Source of the DNA: an uncultured Thiothrix sp.
GTDB taxonomy: Bacteria > Pseudomonadota > Gammaproteobacteria > Thiotrichales > Thiotrichaceae
Assembly (NCBI RefSeq): GCF_937873765.1
Contig: NZ_CALMZC010000054.1
Location: 1-64,000, forward strand
Reading direction: 5' to 3'
Length of the DNA stretch: 64,000 nucleotides
A model generated the notes under the pieces. The model did not search any database, was not told the DNA's origin, and saw nothing but the letters and a program-made list of their open reading frames with translations. This document shows positions 9,374 to 20,225 of this stretch, in pieces (positions within the stretch are counted from its first letter, which is position 1; every line of letters begins with the position of its first letter). The position numbers and the translations under genes were made by a program.

Positions 9374-9397
9374 GGCTAGGAGTTAATACTCCCAGCC
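9374..9397. terminator. Hairpin between convergent infA and clpA
   Basis: Inverted repeat GGCTaGGAGT-taat-ACTCCcAGCC begins directly at the infA stop codon. It has a stem of nine pairs with one mismatch and a four-base loop. No clear T-run follows on either strand, so it may act as a weak bidirectional terminator or mRNA 3' stabiliser. Confidence 0.5.
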
Positions 9398-9406
9398 TCA
9401 CCTAAT

Positions 9407-11701
9407 TTAGACGGCTGCTGCTTCAGCACCCTCGTAGTTCAAAGCTAAGGTATCATTCTCAACCGATACCTCGACCCGCCCACCATTTGCCAATTCGCCG
9501 AACAATAAAGCATCTGCTAGTGGACGTTTGATATGCTCTTGAATCACCCTCTCCATGGGTCGCGCGCCCATGAGTGGATCATAGCCTTTCTTCGCTAACC
9601 AATCGCGGGCGTCTTCATCAACGATCAGAGTTACACCTTTTTGTTGTAGTTGCACTTCAAGTTTGATTACAAACTTATCAACCACTGAGCGAATCACCGT
9701 ATCAGTTAAGGCATTGAACTGAATAATGCCATCTAAACGGTTGCGGAACTCTGGGGTAAAGATACGCTTTACCGCCTCCATCGAATCACTGGTATGATTT
9801 TGCTTCGTGAAACCTAAAGACTTACGGCTAATATCTTCCGCGCCTGCATTACTAGTCATCACTAAAATGACATTTCGGAAATCAATCTTCCGCCCATTGG
9901 TATCTGTCAAAGCTCCATGATCCATTACTTGCAACAGCAAGTTGAACACATCGGGATGCGCTTTCTCGATTTCATCCAACAACAAGACAGCATGCGGGTG
10001 CTTATTTACAGCATCCGTCAGCAAACCACCTTCATCATAGCCCACGTAGCCCGGAGGTGCACCAATTAAGCGCGAAACCGTATGGCGTTCCATATACTCA
10101 GACATATCAAAGCGCAACATTTCTACACCCATGCGTAGGGCTAATTGCTTAGTGACTTCGGTTTTACCAACCCCAGTAGGGCCTGCAAACAAGAAAGAAC
10201 CAATAGGTTTAGTTTCATCACGTAAGCCAGAACGTGCCATTTTGATGGCTGAAGTCAGTTGCTCAATTGCCGCATCTTGACCAAAGATCACCATTTTTAG
10301 ATCTCGCTCTAAATTCTTCAGCATATCCATATCCGAATTAGAGACCGTCTTTGGTGGAATCCGTGCAATTTTAGCGACGATTTCTTCAATATCACCTACT
10401 GAAATTGTCTTTTTGCGAGTTGCCGAAGGCTTCAAACGCCGATTCGCACCGGCTTCATCAATAACATCAATTGCCTTGTCCGGTAAATGCCGATCATTGA
10501 TATAGCGTGCTGCCAATTCAGCGGCTGCTTTCAACGCTGACAGGGTGTACTTCACTTGGTGATGATCCTCAAAACGCGAACGCAAACCCTTTAAAATTTC
10601 ATAGGTTTCTTCCACACTCGGCTCATTCACATCTATTTTTTGGAAGCGCCGCGCAAGGGCGCGGTCTTTCTCAAAAACACTGTGATATTCTTGGAAAGTT
10701 GTCGAACCAATGCATTTCAGCTCACCCGATGACAACACGGGCTTGATTAAATTAGACGCGTCCATTGTGCCACCTGAAGTGGCACCAGCTCCAATAATGG
10801 TATGAATTTCATCAATAAAAAGTACCGCATTTTGCTCATCTTTGATTTGCTGAATTACTGCTTTTAAGCGCTTTTCAAAATCACCACGGTATTTAGTGCC
10901 TGCCAACAATGAACCCATATCCAAGGAATAAATCACTGCATCTGCTAAAATTTCAGGCACTTCCCCATCGACAATCCGTTTAGCCAAACCTTCAGCAATA
11001 GCAGTTTTACCAACGCCTGCTTCACCCACAAGGAGCGGATTATTCTTACGTCGGCGACACAAGACTTGAACAGTGCGCTCAATCTCATTGTCACGCCCAA
11101 TTAACGGATCAATACGACCCTCTAGCGCTAACTGGTTGAGGTTGCTGGCAAATTGATCTAAAGGCTTTTGTTTACCGTCGCCTAAGTCAGTATCTTGTTG
11201 CTCACCATTATTACCCGAGGAATCCATATTGCTACCCCCATCATTGTCGTGCCGACCACTGATATGCTCATCTTTGCGAATCCCATGCGATAGGAAATTC
11301 ACAATATCGAGACGTGCTACATCGCGCTGCGATAAGAAAAACACCGCATGCGATTCAGGTTCACCAAAGATCGCAACTAAGATAGCATCACCAGTGACCT
11401 CACCCTTACGTGAAGACTGAGCACTATAGACGGCACGATGAATGACCCGCTGAAAACCTAAAGTCGGTTGAACATCACGTTGATCACTGGCTGGGAGCAC
11501 AGGCGTATTGTCATCAATGAAGGTTTCAAGCTCTCGCTTTAAACCAGGAATATCGACACCACAGGCACGCAGTGCAATCGAGGCACTTGGGTTATCCAGC
11601 ATAGCCAATAGTAAGTGCTCAACCGTCACAAATTCGTGGTGGCGCTCCCGAGCATTACGGAATAGCGTGTTGATTGATTCTTCCACTTCAGCGCTTAACA
11701 T
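9407..11701 (-). CDS. clpA: ATP-dependent Clp protease ATP-binding subunit ClpA
   Basis: Protein of 764 residues. It unfolds proteins, including N-degron substrates delivered by ClpS, and feeds them to ClpP. The N-terminal Clp_N repeat domain occupies about residues 1-145, followed by a Gly/Asp/Asn-rich linker (about 150-185). Two AAA+ modules follow, with Walker A GEAGVGKT near 230 and GPTGVGKT near 510, and Walker B motifs LFIDEIH and [10 protein letters not shown]. It lies just downstream of clpS on the same strand, 12 bases apart, forming the conserved clpS-clpA operon. Confidence 0.97.
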   Translation of the reverse strand: MLSAEVEESINTLFRNARERHHEFVTVEHLLLAMLDNPSASIALRACGVDIPGLKRELETFIDDNTPVLPASDQRDVQPTLGFQRVIHRAVYSAQSSRKGEVTGDAILVAIFGEPESHAVFFLSQRDVARLDIVNFLSHGIRKDEHISGRHDNDGGSNMDSSGNNGEQQDTDLGDGKQKPLDQFASNLNQLALEGRIDPLIGRDNEIERTVQVLCRRRKNNPLLVGEAGVGKTAIAEGLAKRIVDGEVPEILADAVIYSLDMGSLLAGTKYRGDFEKRLKAVIQQIKDEQNAVLFIDEIHTIIGAGATSGGTMDASNLIKPVLSSGELKCIGSTTFQEYHSVFEKDRALARRFQKIDVNEPSVEETYEILKGLRSRFEDHHQVKYTLSALKAAAELAARYINDRHLPDKAIDVIDEAGANRRLKPSATRKKTISVGDIEEIVAKIARIPPKTVSNSDMDMLKNLERDLKMVIFGQDAAIEQLTSAIKMARSGLRDETKPIGSFLFAGPTGVGKTEVTKQLALRMGVEMLRFDMSEYMERHTVSRLIGAPPGYVGYDEGGLLTDAVNKHPHAVLLLDEIEKAHPDVFNLLLQVMDHGALTDTNGRKIDFRNVILVMTSNAGAEDISRKSLGFTKQNHTSDSMEAVKRIFTPEFRNRLDGIIQFNALTDTVIRSVVDKFVIKLEVQLQQKGVTLIVDEDARDWLAKKGYDPLMGARPMERVIQEHIKRPLADALLFGELANGGRVEVSVENDTLALNYEGAEAAAV

Positions 11702-11713
11702 AATTTTTGTCCC

Positions 11714-12043
11714 TTATGCCTCTTCCATCGTACAGAGTAGCGGATGCTGATTGTCACGTGAGTAGCGATTCACTTGTGCGACCTTAGTCTCAGCGATATC
11801 ACGTGTGTACACTCCACACACTCCCTTGCCCCGGGTATGAACATGCAACATCACACGCGTTGCGGTTTCATGATCTAAGCGGAAAAAAATCTGCAACACG
11901 TCTATTACAAAGTCCATCGGTGTGAAGTCATCGTTTAAAAGTATAACTTTAAAACGTGCCGGTTCCTTCACCTTCGGACGGCTGTCCTGTACCGCTACAC
12001 CAGAATCATGATCACTAGAGCCTTGTTTATCTTTGCCTGCCAT
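11714..12043 (-). CDS. clpS: ClpS adaptor protein
   Basis: Protein of 109 residues that binds N-terminal destabilising residues and hands substrates to ClpA. The substrate-pocket motif [14 protein letters not shown] is near residues 33-46, and [19 protein letters not shown] carries the second conserved surface. The N-terminal 25 residues are polar and disordered, as usual. It is followed directly by clpA. The 223 bases upstream, towards icd, would contain its promoter. Confidence 0.96.
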   Translation of the reverse strand: MAGKDKQGSSDHDSGVAVQDSRPKVKEPARFKVILLNDDFTPMDFVIDVLQIFFRLDHETATRVMLHVHTRGKGVCGVYTRDIAETKVAQVNRYSRDNQHPLLCTMEEA

Positions 12044-12228
12044 TAAAAATGCAACTCCAACTTAAGTTAGTCGATAGCTAACTTAACTAGTTAACTGAAT
12101 CTATCAGCCCTTGTCACTATTCCTGACTTGGACTTGGGTATTTCTTCATTATTGGGATGAAACTAAGAAAGTAAAGTGGAGTGGGGTAAATAGCGCGTCA
12201 ACTACTAAAACTATAGCTGAATTGAAGT

Positions 12229-12255
12229 GAACAGTGCTAAAGACAAGCACTGTTC
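12229..12255. terminator. Hairpin downstream of icd
   Basis: Perfect 10-bp inverted repeat GAACAGTGCT / AGCACTGTTC with a 7-base loop, 11 bases past the icd stop. No strong T-run follows on the minus strand. It is a likely transcription terminator or 3' end for icd. The rest of 12044-12266 shows nothing else I can name. Confidence 0.5.
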
Positions 12256-12266
12256 TATAGACAAAC

Positions 12267-13520
12267 TTACATATGCTCGATGATATTATCACCAAATTCT
12301 GAACAACTGACTTCCTCAGCCGTATCAATCAAGCGTGCAAAATCAAAGGTAACGCGACCTGAAGCAATCGCACCTTCCACCCCTTTAACAACTAGATCTG
12401 CTGCATCAACCCAACCCATATGGCGGAGCATCATTTCTGCAGACAAAATAATAGAGCTAGGATTCACTTTATCTTGACCAGCAAAGGTAGGAGCGGTGCC
12501 GTGAGTTGCTTCAAACATCGCAATGGTATCTGACATATTCGCACCGGGCGCGATCCCAATTCCCCCCACCTGAGCCGCTAACGCATCAGAAATATAGTCA
12601 CCATTTAAGTTCAAAGTAGCCACTACTGAATAATCTTCAGGGCGTAGTAGAATCTGTTGCAGGAAGTTGTCCGCAATGACGTCTTTAATGATGATTTCGT
12701 TGCCCGTTTTGGGGTTTTTAAAGGAGCACCAAGGGCCACCTTTAATCTCTACTGCACCAAACTCTTGTTTAGCCAGTTCATAAGCCCAAGTTTTAAATCC
12801 ACCCTCAGTAAATTTCATGATATTACCTTTATGCACAATCGTCATTGAGGGCAAATCATTATCGATGGTGTATTGAATCGCTTTACGGACTAAACGCTTG
12901 GTTCCTTCGGAAGAGACAGGCTTAACTCCAATCCCTGAAGTTTCTGGGAAACGAATTTTAGTCACACCCATTTCTTTGATTAAGAAATTGATCACTTTTT
13001 TCGCTTCGGCAGAATCCGCGCTCCACTCAATCCCCGCATAGATATCTTCGGCATTTTCACGGAAGATCACCATGTTGGTTTTTTGTGGCTCACGTACAGG
13101 GCTAGGTGTACCTTCGTAATAGCGAACCGGGCGTAAGCACACATAAAGATCTAAATCTTGACGCAGTTTCACATTCAGGGAGCGGATACCGCCTCCGACT
13201 GGAGTGGTCAACGGTCCTTTAATAGACACGACGAAATCTTTAACCGCGTGGACGGTTTCTTCAGGCAACCAGACATCTTCGCCATAAACAGTATTGGCTT
13301 TTTCACCCGCGTAAATTTCCATCCATTGAATTTGGCGCTTGCCACCGTAAGCACGCTCAACCGCTGTATCGATGACCTTGATCATCACAGGGGTAATATC
13401 CATTCCAATACCATCCCCTTCAACGAAAGGAATGATCGGTTTGTCGGGAACATTGAGCGAAAAGTCGGGATTAGTAGTAATTTTTTGACCGCTAGTTGGC
13501 ACCTTAACGTGTTTATACAT
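12267..13520 (-). CDS. icd: Isocitrate dehydrogenase
   Basis: Protein of 417 residues that converts isocitrate to 2-oxoglutarate and CO2 in the TCA cycle. The substrate region [17 protein letters not shown] near residue 105 contains the serine that corresponds to the E. coli phosphorylation site, and ENAEDIYAG near 155 is typical of the E. coli-type homodimeric enzyme. The NADP-contact loop [14 protein letters not shown] differs from E. coli (KY is replaced by TF) and the later contact Tyr is Phe (TFDFARL), so cofactor preference is uncertain. It diverges from nudJ. Confidence 0.95.
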   Translation of the reverse strand: MYKHVKVPTSGQKITTNPDFSLNVPDKPIIPFVEGDGIGMDITPVMIKVIDTAVERAYGGKRQIQWMEIYAGEKANTVYGEDVWLPEETVHAVKDFVVSIKGPLTTPVGGGIRSLNVKLRQDLDLYVCLRPVRYYEGTPSPVREPQKTNMVIFRENAEDIYAGIEWSADSAEAKKVINFLIKEMGVTKIRFPETSGIGVKPVSSEGTKRLVRKAIQYTIDNDLPSMTIVHKGNIMKFTEGGFKTWAYELAKQEFGAVEIKGGPWCSFKNPKTGNEIIIKDVIADNFLQQILLRPEDYSVVATLNLNGDYISDALAAQVGGIGIAPGANMSDTIAMFEATHGTAPTFAGQDKVNPSSIILSAEMMLRHMGWVDAADLVVKGVEGAIASGRVTFDFARLIDTAEEVSCSEFGDNIIEHM

Positions 13521-13586
13521 TGGCTTAAAGTTCTCCTGAATTTATTTGATTTCTCAAGCGCGCGAATATTATAGAACAATCTCTGC

Positions 13587-13616
13587 GTGAAGGTGCAGCA
13601 TTTCGCTGTGCCTTCA
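13587..13616. repeat. Inverted repeat in the icd/nudJ divergent region
   Basis: GTGAAGG...CCTTCAC with an inner GCAGC/GCTG extension forms a stable hairpin in the 149-base region between the icd and nudJ starts. It could be an operator or a leader hairpin in the nudJ mRNA; nothing decides between these. Confidence 0.35.
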
Positions 13617-13669
13617 CGGCTGAAAGCAGCTAGAATAAACCTATTCAGAAGATTGAGGAACCTAAAGCG

Positions 13670-14119
13670 ATGGTTTGGAAACCACGAGTCGTTGTTGCGA
13701 GTGTTATTGAACAAGCAGGTCGATTTTTATTGGTCGAGGAGATCATTAATGGCGTGCAAGTCATCAACCAACCGGCCGGACACTTGGAGTATGGTGAAAG
13801 CTTAATTGAAGCTGTCAAGCGCGAAACGCTCGAAGAAACAGGCTATCGTTTTGAGCCAACTGCTTTACTAGGCATTTTGATGCTAAACTCGGAAGATCCT
13901 GAACGTGTCTATTTGCGTTTTACCTTCACAGGAGATTTATTGGAAAAGGTGTCTGATTATCAGACCGACCCGGATATTATTGCAACGCATTGGCTGAACC
14001 CTGCAGAAATTCAGTCGCACCCACGTTTGAGTCCACGTAGTGATCTAGTTTTCCAAGCAATTAATTTGTATCAAAGTGGTCAACGCTTGCCTTTAGACAG
14101 TTTAGTGTTCACTCGATGA
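13670..14119 (+). CDS. nudJ: Nudix hydrolase, NudJ-type phosphatase
   Basis: Protein of 149 residues. The Nudix box is complete ([20 protein letters not shown], about residues 37-56), so it hydrolyses a nucleoside-diphosphate-linked substrate with Mg2+. E. coli NudJ acts on thiamine pyrophosphate precursors and nucleoside tri- and diphosphates. Its place directly before mnmA, with a four-base ATGA overlap, matches the E. coli nudJ-mnmA-hflD order and supports the name. The exact substrate is not shown by the sequence. Confidence 0.85.
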   Translation: MVWKPRVVVASVIEQAGRFLLVEEIINGVQVINQPAGHLEYGESLIEAVKRETLEETGYRFEPTALLGILMLNSEDPERVYLRFTFTGDLLEKVSDYQTDPDIIATHWLNPAEIQSHPRLSPRSDLVFQAINLYQSGQRLPLDSLVFTR

Positions 14120-15213
14120 AACAGCGCGTTATTGTTGGCTTGTCAGGGGGCGTTGACTCCTCAGTAGCAGCTTTATTGCTTTTGGAACAAGGCTATCAAG
14201 TGGAAGGCTTGTTCATGAAAAACTGGGAAGAGGACGATACTGATGAATACTGCTCAGCCACAGTTGATTTAGCGGATGCGCAATCAGTTGCTGACCAACT
14301 AGGAATTCGCCTTCATACGGTCAGTTTTGCTAGCGAGTATTGGGATTATGTATTCACCTATTTTTTACATGAATACCAAGCAGGGCGTACCCCGAATCCT
14401 GACATTATGTGCAATAAGGAAATTAAGTTTAAAGCGTTTCTCGATTTTGCCTTGAGTATGGGTGCAGACTTCATTGCTACAGGACATTATGCACGTATTC
14501 ATCACTTGAAAGATGGGTCAACTCAAATGCTCAAAGGTGTGGATGACAATAAGGATCAAACTTACTTTCTTTATACTCTGCAACAAGTCCAACTGACGCA
14601 TAGTTTATTTCCGATTGGGCATTTGCCTAAAAGCCGAGTACGGGAGCTTGCTGGGGAACAGGGTTTTAGCACGGCTCGCAAGAAAGACAGTACGGGTATT
14701 TGCTTCATTGGTGAACGGAAATTTAGGGATTTTCTCCAGCGTTTTCTTCCAGCTCAACCGGGCGCGATTGTGAGCGTTGATGGTACGGTTTTGGGTGAAC
14801 ATCATGGTCTGATGTATTACACCTTGGGGCAGCGTCAAGGTTTAGGTATTGGTGGACGCAAAGCCACCCCTGAAGCACCTTGGTTTGTGATCGCGAAAAA
14901 TTTAGAGCAAAATGAATTAGTAGTTGCCCAAGGCAATAAAAATAACTTTTTGTTGAAATCTTTTTTAGTGACTTCACAACTACATTGGGTAGCAGGTTCA
15001 GCACCGGATCAAAGCTTTGAGTGCACGGCTAGAATCCGACATCGTCAACCTGTGCAGAAATGTTTAGTAGAGCTTAGTTCCTACGGCATTGCTAAAGTTT
15101 GCTTTGAACAAGCACAACGTGCAATCACTCCAGGACAATCCATTGTGTTTTATCAAGGTGAGGTTTGTCTCGGTGGTGGGATAATTGATGATATACAAAC
15201 GCATTGTGCTTAG
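14116..15213 (+). CDS. mnmA: tRNA-specific 2-thiouridylase
   Basis: Protein of 365 residues that installs sulfur at position 2 of U34 in tRNA(Lys, Glu, Gln), taking sulfur from the Tus relay. The PP-loop LSGGVDSS is at residues 9-16. The catalytic cysteines are C99 (NPDIMCN) and C196 (STGICFIG). It overlaps nudJ by four bases and precedes hflD, the conserved order. A DsrC/TusE-family protein is encoded at 59467-59808 but lacks the cysteine needed for sulfur relay. Confidence 0.97.
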   Translation: MKQRVIVGLSGGVDSSVAALLLLEQGYQVEGLFMKNWEEDDTDEYCSATVDLADAQSVADQLGIRLHTVSFASEYWDYVFTYFLHEYQAGRTPNPDIMCNKEIKFKAFLDFALSMGADFIATGHYARIHHLKDGSTQMLKGVDDNKDQTYFLYTLQQVQLTHSLFPIGHLPKSRVRELAGEQGFSTARKKDSTGICFIGERKFRDFLQRFLPAQPGAIVSVDGTVLGEHHGLMYYTLGQRQGLGIGGRKATPEAPWFVIAKNLEQNELVVAQGNKNNFLLKSFLVTSQLHWVAGSAPDQSFECTARIRHRQPVQKCLVELSSYGIAKVCFEQAQRAITPGQSIVFYQGEVCLGGGIIDDIQTHCA

Positions 15214-15280
15214 GTTTACTTGATCTTTTTCAAATTTAATTATATCTATCTTTTTTCATAGCAAACTCCAGATAAAAACT

Positions 15281-15928
15281 GTGCAAGCCAATAACAGAAA
15301 TCGAACTTTCGCTCTCGCTGCTTTGTTTCAAAATGTTGAGGGTGTTAATCAAATTGCCACAACAGGCCAAGTGAATAATGAATTGTTAACCCAAGCTATT
15401 AATAGCTTATTGATAGAAAGCGCTAATGAGATCGAGGATCTTTATGGCGGGGTCACAGGTTTAAAAACTGGCCTAGAAGTCTTATTGCACCAATTAGGTG
15501 CAGGACGACTCACATCTGATGGCAAGCCCAAAAATCTTGAGGCTACACGTTATGCAGTCAATTTGCTGTATTTGGAAAAAAAATTAAGTAATAATCAGAC
15601 TACCTTCCGGACTGTGTTGCAGGGCATTGAATCAGCCCAACAACAATTAGAGTTCTTCTCTCTTATCCACCCTAATATGATCGCACGTTTGGCTGAACTA
15701 TATACTCAAACCATCAGCAAGATAGGCCCGCGTATTATCATTAAAGGTGAACAACAGCATTTATCTAATCCAGACAATGCAGCCAAAATTCGTGTTTTAC
15801 TGTTTGCAGGTATTCGTGCCGCCTTATTGTGGAGGCAAGCAGGTGGAGATCGCTGGAAGCTATTATTCTCACGTGGCAAATTGCAGGCAGAAGCTCAACA
15901 GTTGTTAAAAACAGCTAAGTCTTGGTAA
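15281..15928 (+). CDS. hflD: High-frequency lysogenization protein HflD homologue
   Basis: Protein of 215 residues, close to the family length. The best start is GTG 15281 (VQANNRNRTFALAALFQ), since the family begins with an N-R-T-x-A-L-A segment at this distance and no ATG is available. The body is helical, with GVTGLKTGLEVL near 65 and GPRIIIKGEQQHL near 150, typical of HflD. In E. coli the membrane-associated protein affects lambda CII and lies between mnmA and purB. Here it follows mnmA by 67 bases and ends before convergent pyrF. Confidence 0.9.
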   Translation: MQANNRNRTFALAALFQNVEGVNQIATTGQVNNELLTQAINSLLIESANEIEDLYGGVTGLKTGLEVLLHQLGAGRLTSDGKPKNLEATRYAVNLLYLEKKLSNNQTTFRTVLQGIESAQQQLEFFSLIHPNMIARLAELYTQTISKIGPRIIIKGEQQHLSNPDNAAKIRVLLFAGIRAALLWRQAGGDRWKLLFSRGKLQAEAQQLLKTAKSW

Positions 15929-16047
15929 TTTTTTGGACTTTTTTTGGTTATAAAGAATTTTTATTATTAAAATTTTACATAACATAAAATATAAGAATTA
16001 AATAAAACAAGGAACTAAGAGGTTGAAAAATGCTATTTTGATGATAA

Positions 16048-16737
16048 CTAGGTCAAATCTTGGTTAATAGCCGCAATAATTGCCAACGGATCTTTGGCTC
16101 GTGTGATTGGCCTACCAACTACTACATAGTCGATGCCTAACTGGCGAGCTGCTAACGGTGTGACTACACGGCTTTGATCATCCTGCTGACTACCCAGTGG
16201 ACGAATGCCTGGAGTGACCAACAAAAAATCAGAACCACAAGCTTGCTTTAGAATCGGTGCTTCTTGAGCAGAGCATACTATACCATCTAAACCACATTGT
16301 TTGGTTAGCACGGCCAAATGACTGACTTGCTCAACTGGTGACTGGATAATATTAATCTTTTCTAATTGCGCTTTGTCCATTGAAGTTAGTACGGTTACAG
16401 CAATCAATTTGGGTGGCTGTTGAAAACCTGCTAAAGCATCACGAGCCGCCAGCATCATTTGATCACCACCCGCAGCGTGTACATTGACCATCCAAACCCC
16501 AAGATCAGCAGCAGACTTACAAGCAGCAGCCACTGTATTAGGGATATCGTGAAATTTTAAATCCAGAAAAACATCAAAACCTTGAGTCACTAGCTGGCGC
16601 ACAAAGTTAGGTCCTGCTGCTACAAATAATTCAAAGCCTACTTTCAATTTACAATCGTTTGGAGATAACTGCTTGACTAAACTGATTGCTGGCTCAGCAG
16701 CAGGAAAATCTAAAGCAATAATTAATCGATTAGTCAC
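16048..16737 (-). CDS. pyrF: Orotidine 5'-phosphate decarboxylase
   Basis: Protein of 229 residues, a TIM barrel that makes UMP from OMP. The catalytic Lys/Asp set lies in [14 protein letters not shown] near residues 55-68. The phosphate-binding VTPGIRPLG and [10 protein letters not shown] segments are near 173 and 207. It follows lapB after 21 bases on the same strand, the common lapB-pyrF pair. The short convergent gap to hflD (15929-16047) is A/T-rich without a clear hairpin. Confidence 0.97.
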   Translation of the reverse strand: MTNRLIIALDFPAAEPAISLVKQLSPNDCKLKVGFELFVAAGPNFVRQLVTQGFDVFLDLKFHDIPNTVAAACKSAADLGVWMVNVHAAGGDQMMLAARDALAGFQQPPKLIAVTVLTSMDKAQLEKINIIQSPVEQVSHLAVLTKQCGLDGIVCSAQEAPILKQACGSDFLLVTPGIRPLGSQQDDQSRVVTPLAARQLGIDYVVVGRPITRAKDPLAIIAAINQDLT

Positions 16738-16758
16738 AACAGACTCCCTAATTTAAAT

Positions 16759-17898
16759 TTATTGACTCTGTACCGAGTCCCAATGATGGCAGGCTGGACA
16801 ACGCCAAACATATTCATGGAGCTTATAGCCACAATTAGCACACTGAAAACGTGGTAATGTGTTCGCTAAGCGACCTAAAGCTAGACTTAATTCGCTTAAG
16901 GCAGCTTTAGTATCAGATTCAGAGCTTAGATAACGTGCAGAACAGGCGAGTGTCTGTACATTACCTAACTCATGTTGTAAATGCTGATGTATCACAGGTA
17001 ATAAACTACTACCCTGCCCCACTTCTTGCGCGATTGCCGTTAACGCAGGCAGCATTTTTACATCTGGATTACGGCGGTATTCGCTATTAATCACTTCATA
17101 CAACTGTTGTAACTCAATAGGCTGGGTGAATACTGTTAGTAAACGCTTAACCAACGAGCTTAATAAACGCTGGTCATACATTAAAGCTTGGCGAAAATAC
17201 TTTAAAGCCGCTGAACGTTCACCACGTGCTAAAGCTAACTCAGCGAATAAAGTTTGTACCCGCACTGATTGTGGATAAATACTTAGAGCTTTTTTTAGTT
17301 TTTCGTCCACTTGGAATAATTGATTCTTGGCTAGTAATTCTTCTACCTGCTCACAAAGATAGTGAGCCATTAAACGGATGCGCTCAGTTTTATCAATGAC
17401 TGAGCATTCGGTTAAAATAAAAGCTTTTTCCCACTCACGAAGCTGCTCATAAATTCGCCGGAGTGGTATACAAGCTGCAGTATTTTTTGGATAGGTTTTA
17501 ATCAATTCATTAAAAACACTTTCAGCGCGATCTAATAAACCGGCTGCAAAAAAATCCTCACCCAAAGCTAGCATTGCTACTTGACGTTGATTATTAGTTA
17601 AATCAGGACGAGCTACTAAATGCTGATGTAAACGTAGCGCACGATTCACTTCACCACGATTACGAAACATTTTCCCTAAAACTAGAAAGGTCTCTGCAGT
17701 TTGAGCATCTAAACTAGGTGCTTCTAGAAAAACATCTAAAGCCTTGTCAGGCTCTTCATTCAATAGAAAATTGATACCTTGAACCAAGCGCGTAGAAACT
17801 TCAGTAGTTGCAGTTTGGTTGGAGCGATTCTTTTTATAAGCGGTACGCCAACCAGAATAGAACGCTAAGGGCAGTAAAAGAAATAAGATCTCTAGCAT
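16759..17898 (-). CDS. lapB: Lipopolysaccharide assembly protein LapB
   Basis: Protein of 379 residues from ATG 17898; an upstream TTG at 17907 is in frame but less likely. An N-terminal membrane segment (MLEILFLLLPLAFYSGW) is followed by TPR-like helix pairs across about residues 35-330 and a C-terminal rubredoxin-like zinc knuckle (CANCGYKLHEYVWRCPACH, near 352-370). LapB adapts FtsH to LpxC and so controls LPS synthesis at the inner membrane. The usual partner lapA, normally between ihfB and lapB, is absent. An intrinsic terminator lies just upstream instead. Confidence 0.93.
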   Translation of the reverse strand: MLEILFLLLPLAFYSGWRTAYKKNRSNQTATTEVSTRLVQGINFLLNEEPDKALDVFLEAPSLDAQTAETFLVLGKMFRNRGEVNRALRLHQHLVARPDLTNNQRQVAMLALGEDFFAAGLLDRAESVFNELIKTYPKNTAACIPLRRIYEQLREWEKAFILTECSVIDKTERIRLMAHYLCEQVEELLAKNQLFQVDEKLKKALSIYPQSVRVQTLFAELALARGERSAALKYFRQALMYDQRLLSSLVKRLLTVFTQPIELQQLYEVINSEYRRNPDVKMLPALTAIAQEVGQGSSLLPVIHQHLQHELGNVQTLACSARYLSSESDTKAALSELSLALGRLANTLPRFQCANCGYKLHEYVWRCPACHHWDSVQSQ

Positions 17899-17910
17899 AT
17901 TAGGCAAGAA

Positions 17911-17930
17911 AGGAGGCTAAAAAGCCTCCT
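17911..17930 (-). terminator. Intrinsic terminator between ihfB and lapB
   Basis: Perfect 8-bp stem AGGAGGCT / AGCCTCCT with a four-base loop, followed on the minus strand by TTTCTT. It lies 36 bases after ihfB and only 12 bases before the lapB ATG, so lapB expression depends on read-through or on a promoter overlapping this site. Confidence 0.6.
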
Positions 17931-17966
17931 AGGGAGTAAAGAAAATTAAAACTTACTAAAAAAAAA

Positions 17967-18272
17967 TCAATCTTGAATAACATAGTATTGCCGTGAGCTA
18001 TTCACACGCTCACGTAATTCCTTACCCGGCTTAAAATGTGGCACAAACTTTGGTGGTAAACTAACTTGATCACCTGTTTTTGGATTACGCCCTTTACGGG
18101 CAGTCCGATGATGCAATGAGAAACTACCAAACCCACGAATTTCAATTCGCCCACCTGATGATAAAGTTTCACTCATCGACTCTAATAATAACTTAATCGA
18201 TAGCTCAACATCCTTACTACTCAGATGACTTTGTTTACGGGTTAGAATATCAATGATTTCAGACTTGGTCAT
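17967..18272 (-). CDS. ihfB: Integration host factor subunit beta
   Basis: Protein of 101 residues, a DNA-bending HU/IHF-family subunit that pairs with IhfA. It begins [14 protein letters not shown] and has the [13 protein letters not shown] core near residue 41. The arm segment [16 protein letters not shown] (57-72) contains the R-x-x-R-N-P-x-T-G motif that intercalates DNA. It follows rpsA, as in E. coli. It is relevant to the sigma-54 system at 26-31 kb, since IHF often bends DNA between enhancer and promoter. Confidence 0.96.
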   Translation of the reverse strand: MTKSEIIDILTRKQSHLSSKDVELSIKLLLESMSETLSSGGRIEIRGFGSFSLHHRTARKGRNPKTGDQVSLPPKFVPHFKPGKELRERVNSSRQYYVIQD

Positions 18273-18332
18273 CCGTTACGCTCCTGAAGCTTATTTATCT
18301 GAATTTGAGTTTTGTGATTCTAGCGGGGAACG

Positions 18333-18420
18333 GAGGTAATTGCACTGGTATTAAAGTCAATTTAACAATTACCTCTCATCTGGAATAAAGGCCATCCTTG
18401 GCCAAAGTGATTTTATTCCA
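18333..18420 (-). repeat. Two hairpins between rpsA and ihfB
   Basis: Two inverted repeats lie in tandem after the rpsA stop. The first (18381-18420) has an outer 9-bp stem TGGAATAAA/TTTATTCCA and an inner GGCCA/TGGCC stem. The second is GAGGTAATTG (18333-18342) pairing perfectly with CAATTACCTC (18366-18375). There is no T-run, so they look more like mRNA processing or stabilising structures than classical terminators. They occupy most of the 176-base gap to ihfB. Confidence 0.5.
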
Positions 18421-18448
18421 TTTTAAGGAGCAGAAAGATTAATTATTA

Positions 18449-20110
18449 TTAATCACTCATTTGCTCTTTAAAGATATCGCCCAATGAAGTGGAAGCAGAA
18501 CCCTTGGTGTACTCCTTCATGGTACGAGCTTCCTCTTCATTCTCTCTTGCTTTAATGGACAGGTTAATCGCACGAGTTTTGCGATCAACACCCATAAATT
18601 TAGCTTCGATTTCATCGCCTTCATTTAATAAAGTACGCGCATCTTCTACACGATCACGTGATAATTCAGAAGCCCGTAAAATACCTTCGATGCCATCGCC
18701 TAAATCAATGCGTGCTGATTTAGCAGTCACCTCGACCACTTTACCTTTAACAAAGCTACCTTTGGCATGAGCAGCAACAAAATTAGAGAATGGATCTTGC
18801 TCCATTTGTTTGATGCCCAGAGAAATACGCTCACGTTCTGGATCAACTGCTAGAACAACCGCTTCTACTTCGTCACCTTTCTTATAGTTGCGTACTGCTT
18901 CTTCGCCCGGAGCATTCCAAGAAATGTCAGACAGATGCACTAAACCATCAATACCACCATCTAAACCGATGAAGATACCGAAGTCAGTGATTGACTTGAT
19001 CTTGCCAGATACTTTGTCGCCTTTATTGTGTGAAGTCGCAAATTCATCCCAAGGATTAGCTTGGCACTGCTTCATACCTAAAGAAATACGCCGACGATCA
19101 GCATCGATGTCAAGAATCATTACTTCAACTTCGTCACCCAAGGTTACTACTTTAGCTGGGTTAACGTTTTTGTTTGTCCAATCCATTTCAGAGACGTGGA
19201 CTAAGCCTTCAACGCCATCTTCAATCTCAACGAAACAGCCGTAATCAGTTAAGTTGCTAACTTTACCGAACAGACGAGTTTCGCGTGGATAACGACGCAC
19301 TAAATCTTGCCATGGATCTTCGCCTAATTGCTTCAGACCCAAAGAAACACGGTTTTTGTCTTTGTCGAACTTAAGAACCTTAACTTCGATCTCATCACCA
19401 ATATTAACCACTTCAGAAGGATGCTTAACACGCTTCCAAGCCATATCCGTAATGTGTAACAGACCATCAATACCACCCAAGTCAAGGAAGGCACCATAGT
19501 CAGTGAGGTTTTTAACCACGCCTTTAACTGCTTGACCTTCTTGGAGATTATCCAATAAGGCTTCACGTTCTGCACTGTACTCCTCTTCAACTACAGCACG
19601 GCGAGAAACGACCACATTATTGCGTTTCTGATCCAATTTGATTAGTTTGAATTCCAACTCTTTGCCTTCTAAATAGGCTGTATCACGTACTGGACGCACA
19701 TCGACTAAAGAGCCTGGTAAGAATGCACGGATATCGCTTAACTCAACCGTGAAGCCACCTTTAACTTTGCCAGTGATGATACCTGTAACGATTTCATCAT
19801 TTTTGAAGGCTTCGTCAAGGATTTCCCAAGCACGCATGCGACGCGCTTTTTCGCGAGATAAACGCGTCTCACCAAAACCATCTTCAACTGTGTCTAGGGC
19901 AACCTCAACTAAGTCACCTACTTGAACAGTAATTTCACCACGTTCGTTTTTGAACTGCTCAGCCGGAATAACCCCTTCCGACTTTAGGCCAGCGCTGACA
20001 ATAATGAAATCAGGGCGTACATCAATAACCGTCGCGTTAACCAAGGAGCCGGGTTTCATCTGGGTGTAAGATAGGCTCTCTTCAAACAGTTCTGCAAAAC
20101 TTTCAGTCAT
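18449..20110 (-). CDS. rpsA: 30S ribosomal protein S1
   Basis: Protein of 553 residues with six S1 RNA-binding OB folds, the normal architecture. Recurring strand motifs such as [37 protein letters not shown] and [14 protein letters not shown] mark domains 2-5. It brings mRNA to the 30S subunit, especially with weak Shine-Dalgarno sites. The start gives [13 protein letters not shown]. It lies downstream of cmk, separated by a strong terminator, so it should have its own promoter within 20111-20166. Confidence 0.97.
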   Translation of the reverse strand: MTESFAELFEESLSYTQMKPGSLVNATVIDVRPDFIIVSAGLKSEGVIPAEQFKNERGEITVQVGDLVEVALDTVEDGFGETRLSREKARRMRAWEILDEAFKNDEIVTGIITGKVKGGFTVELSDIRAFLPGSLVDVRPVRDTAYLEGKELEFKLIKLDQKRNNVVVSRRAVVEEEYSAEREALLDNLQEGQAVKGVVKNLTDYGAFLDLGGIDGLLHITDMAWKRVKHPSEVVNIGDEIEVKVLKFDKDKNRVSLGLKQLGEDPWQDLVRRYPRETRLFGKVSNLTDYGCFVEIEDGVEGLVHVSEMDWTNKNVNPAKVVTLGDEVEVMILDIDADRRRISLGMKQCQANPWDEFATSHNKGDKVSGKIKSITDFGIFIGLDGGIDGLVHLSDISWNAPGEEAVRNYKKGDEVEAVVLAVDPERERISLGIKQMEQDPFSNFVAAHAKGSFVKGKVVEVTAKSARIDLGDGIEGILRASELSRDRVEDARTLLNEGDEIEAKFMGVDRKTRAINLSIKARENEEEARTMKEYTKGSASTSLGDIFKEQMSD

Positions 20111-20166
20111 GAATCAATTTACCTGTAGATTTAAAATGTTCACCATAACATCCTGTTACGATGGGC

Positions 20167-20200
20167 AAAAATAAAAAGCCCGGACAATCCTTGTCTGGGC
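20167..20200 (-). terminator. Rho-independent terminator after cmk
   Basis: On the minus strand a GC-rich 10-bp stem GCCCAGACAA / TTGTCCGGGC (one wobble pair) with a 3-base loop is followed immediately by TTTTTATTTTT. It is one of the clearest terminators in the window and separates cmk from rpsA. Confidence 0.85.
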
Positions 20201-20225
20201 CTCTGCATAATTTTCCAGCGCTTGT

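Noticed and set aside
13158-13574. 138-codon plus-strand open frame inside icd
   Set aside because: Antisense shadow of a well-supported icd gene; no ribosome-binding site and no recognisable family.
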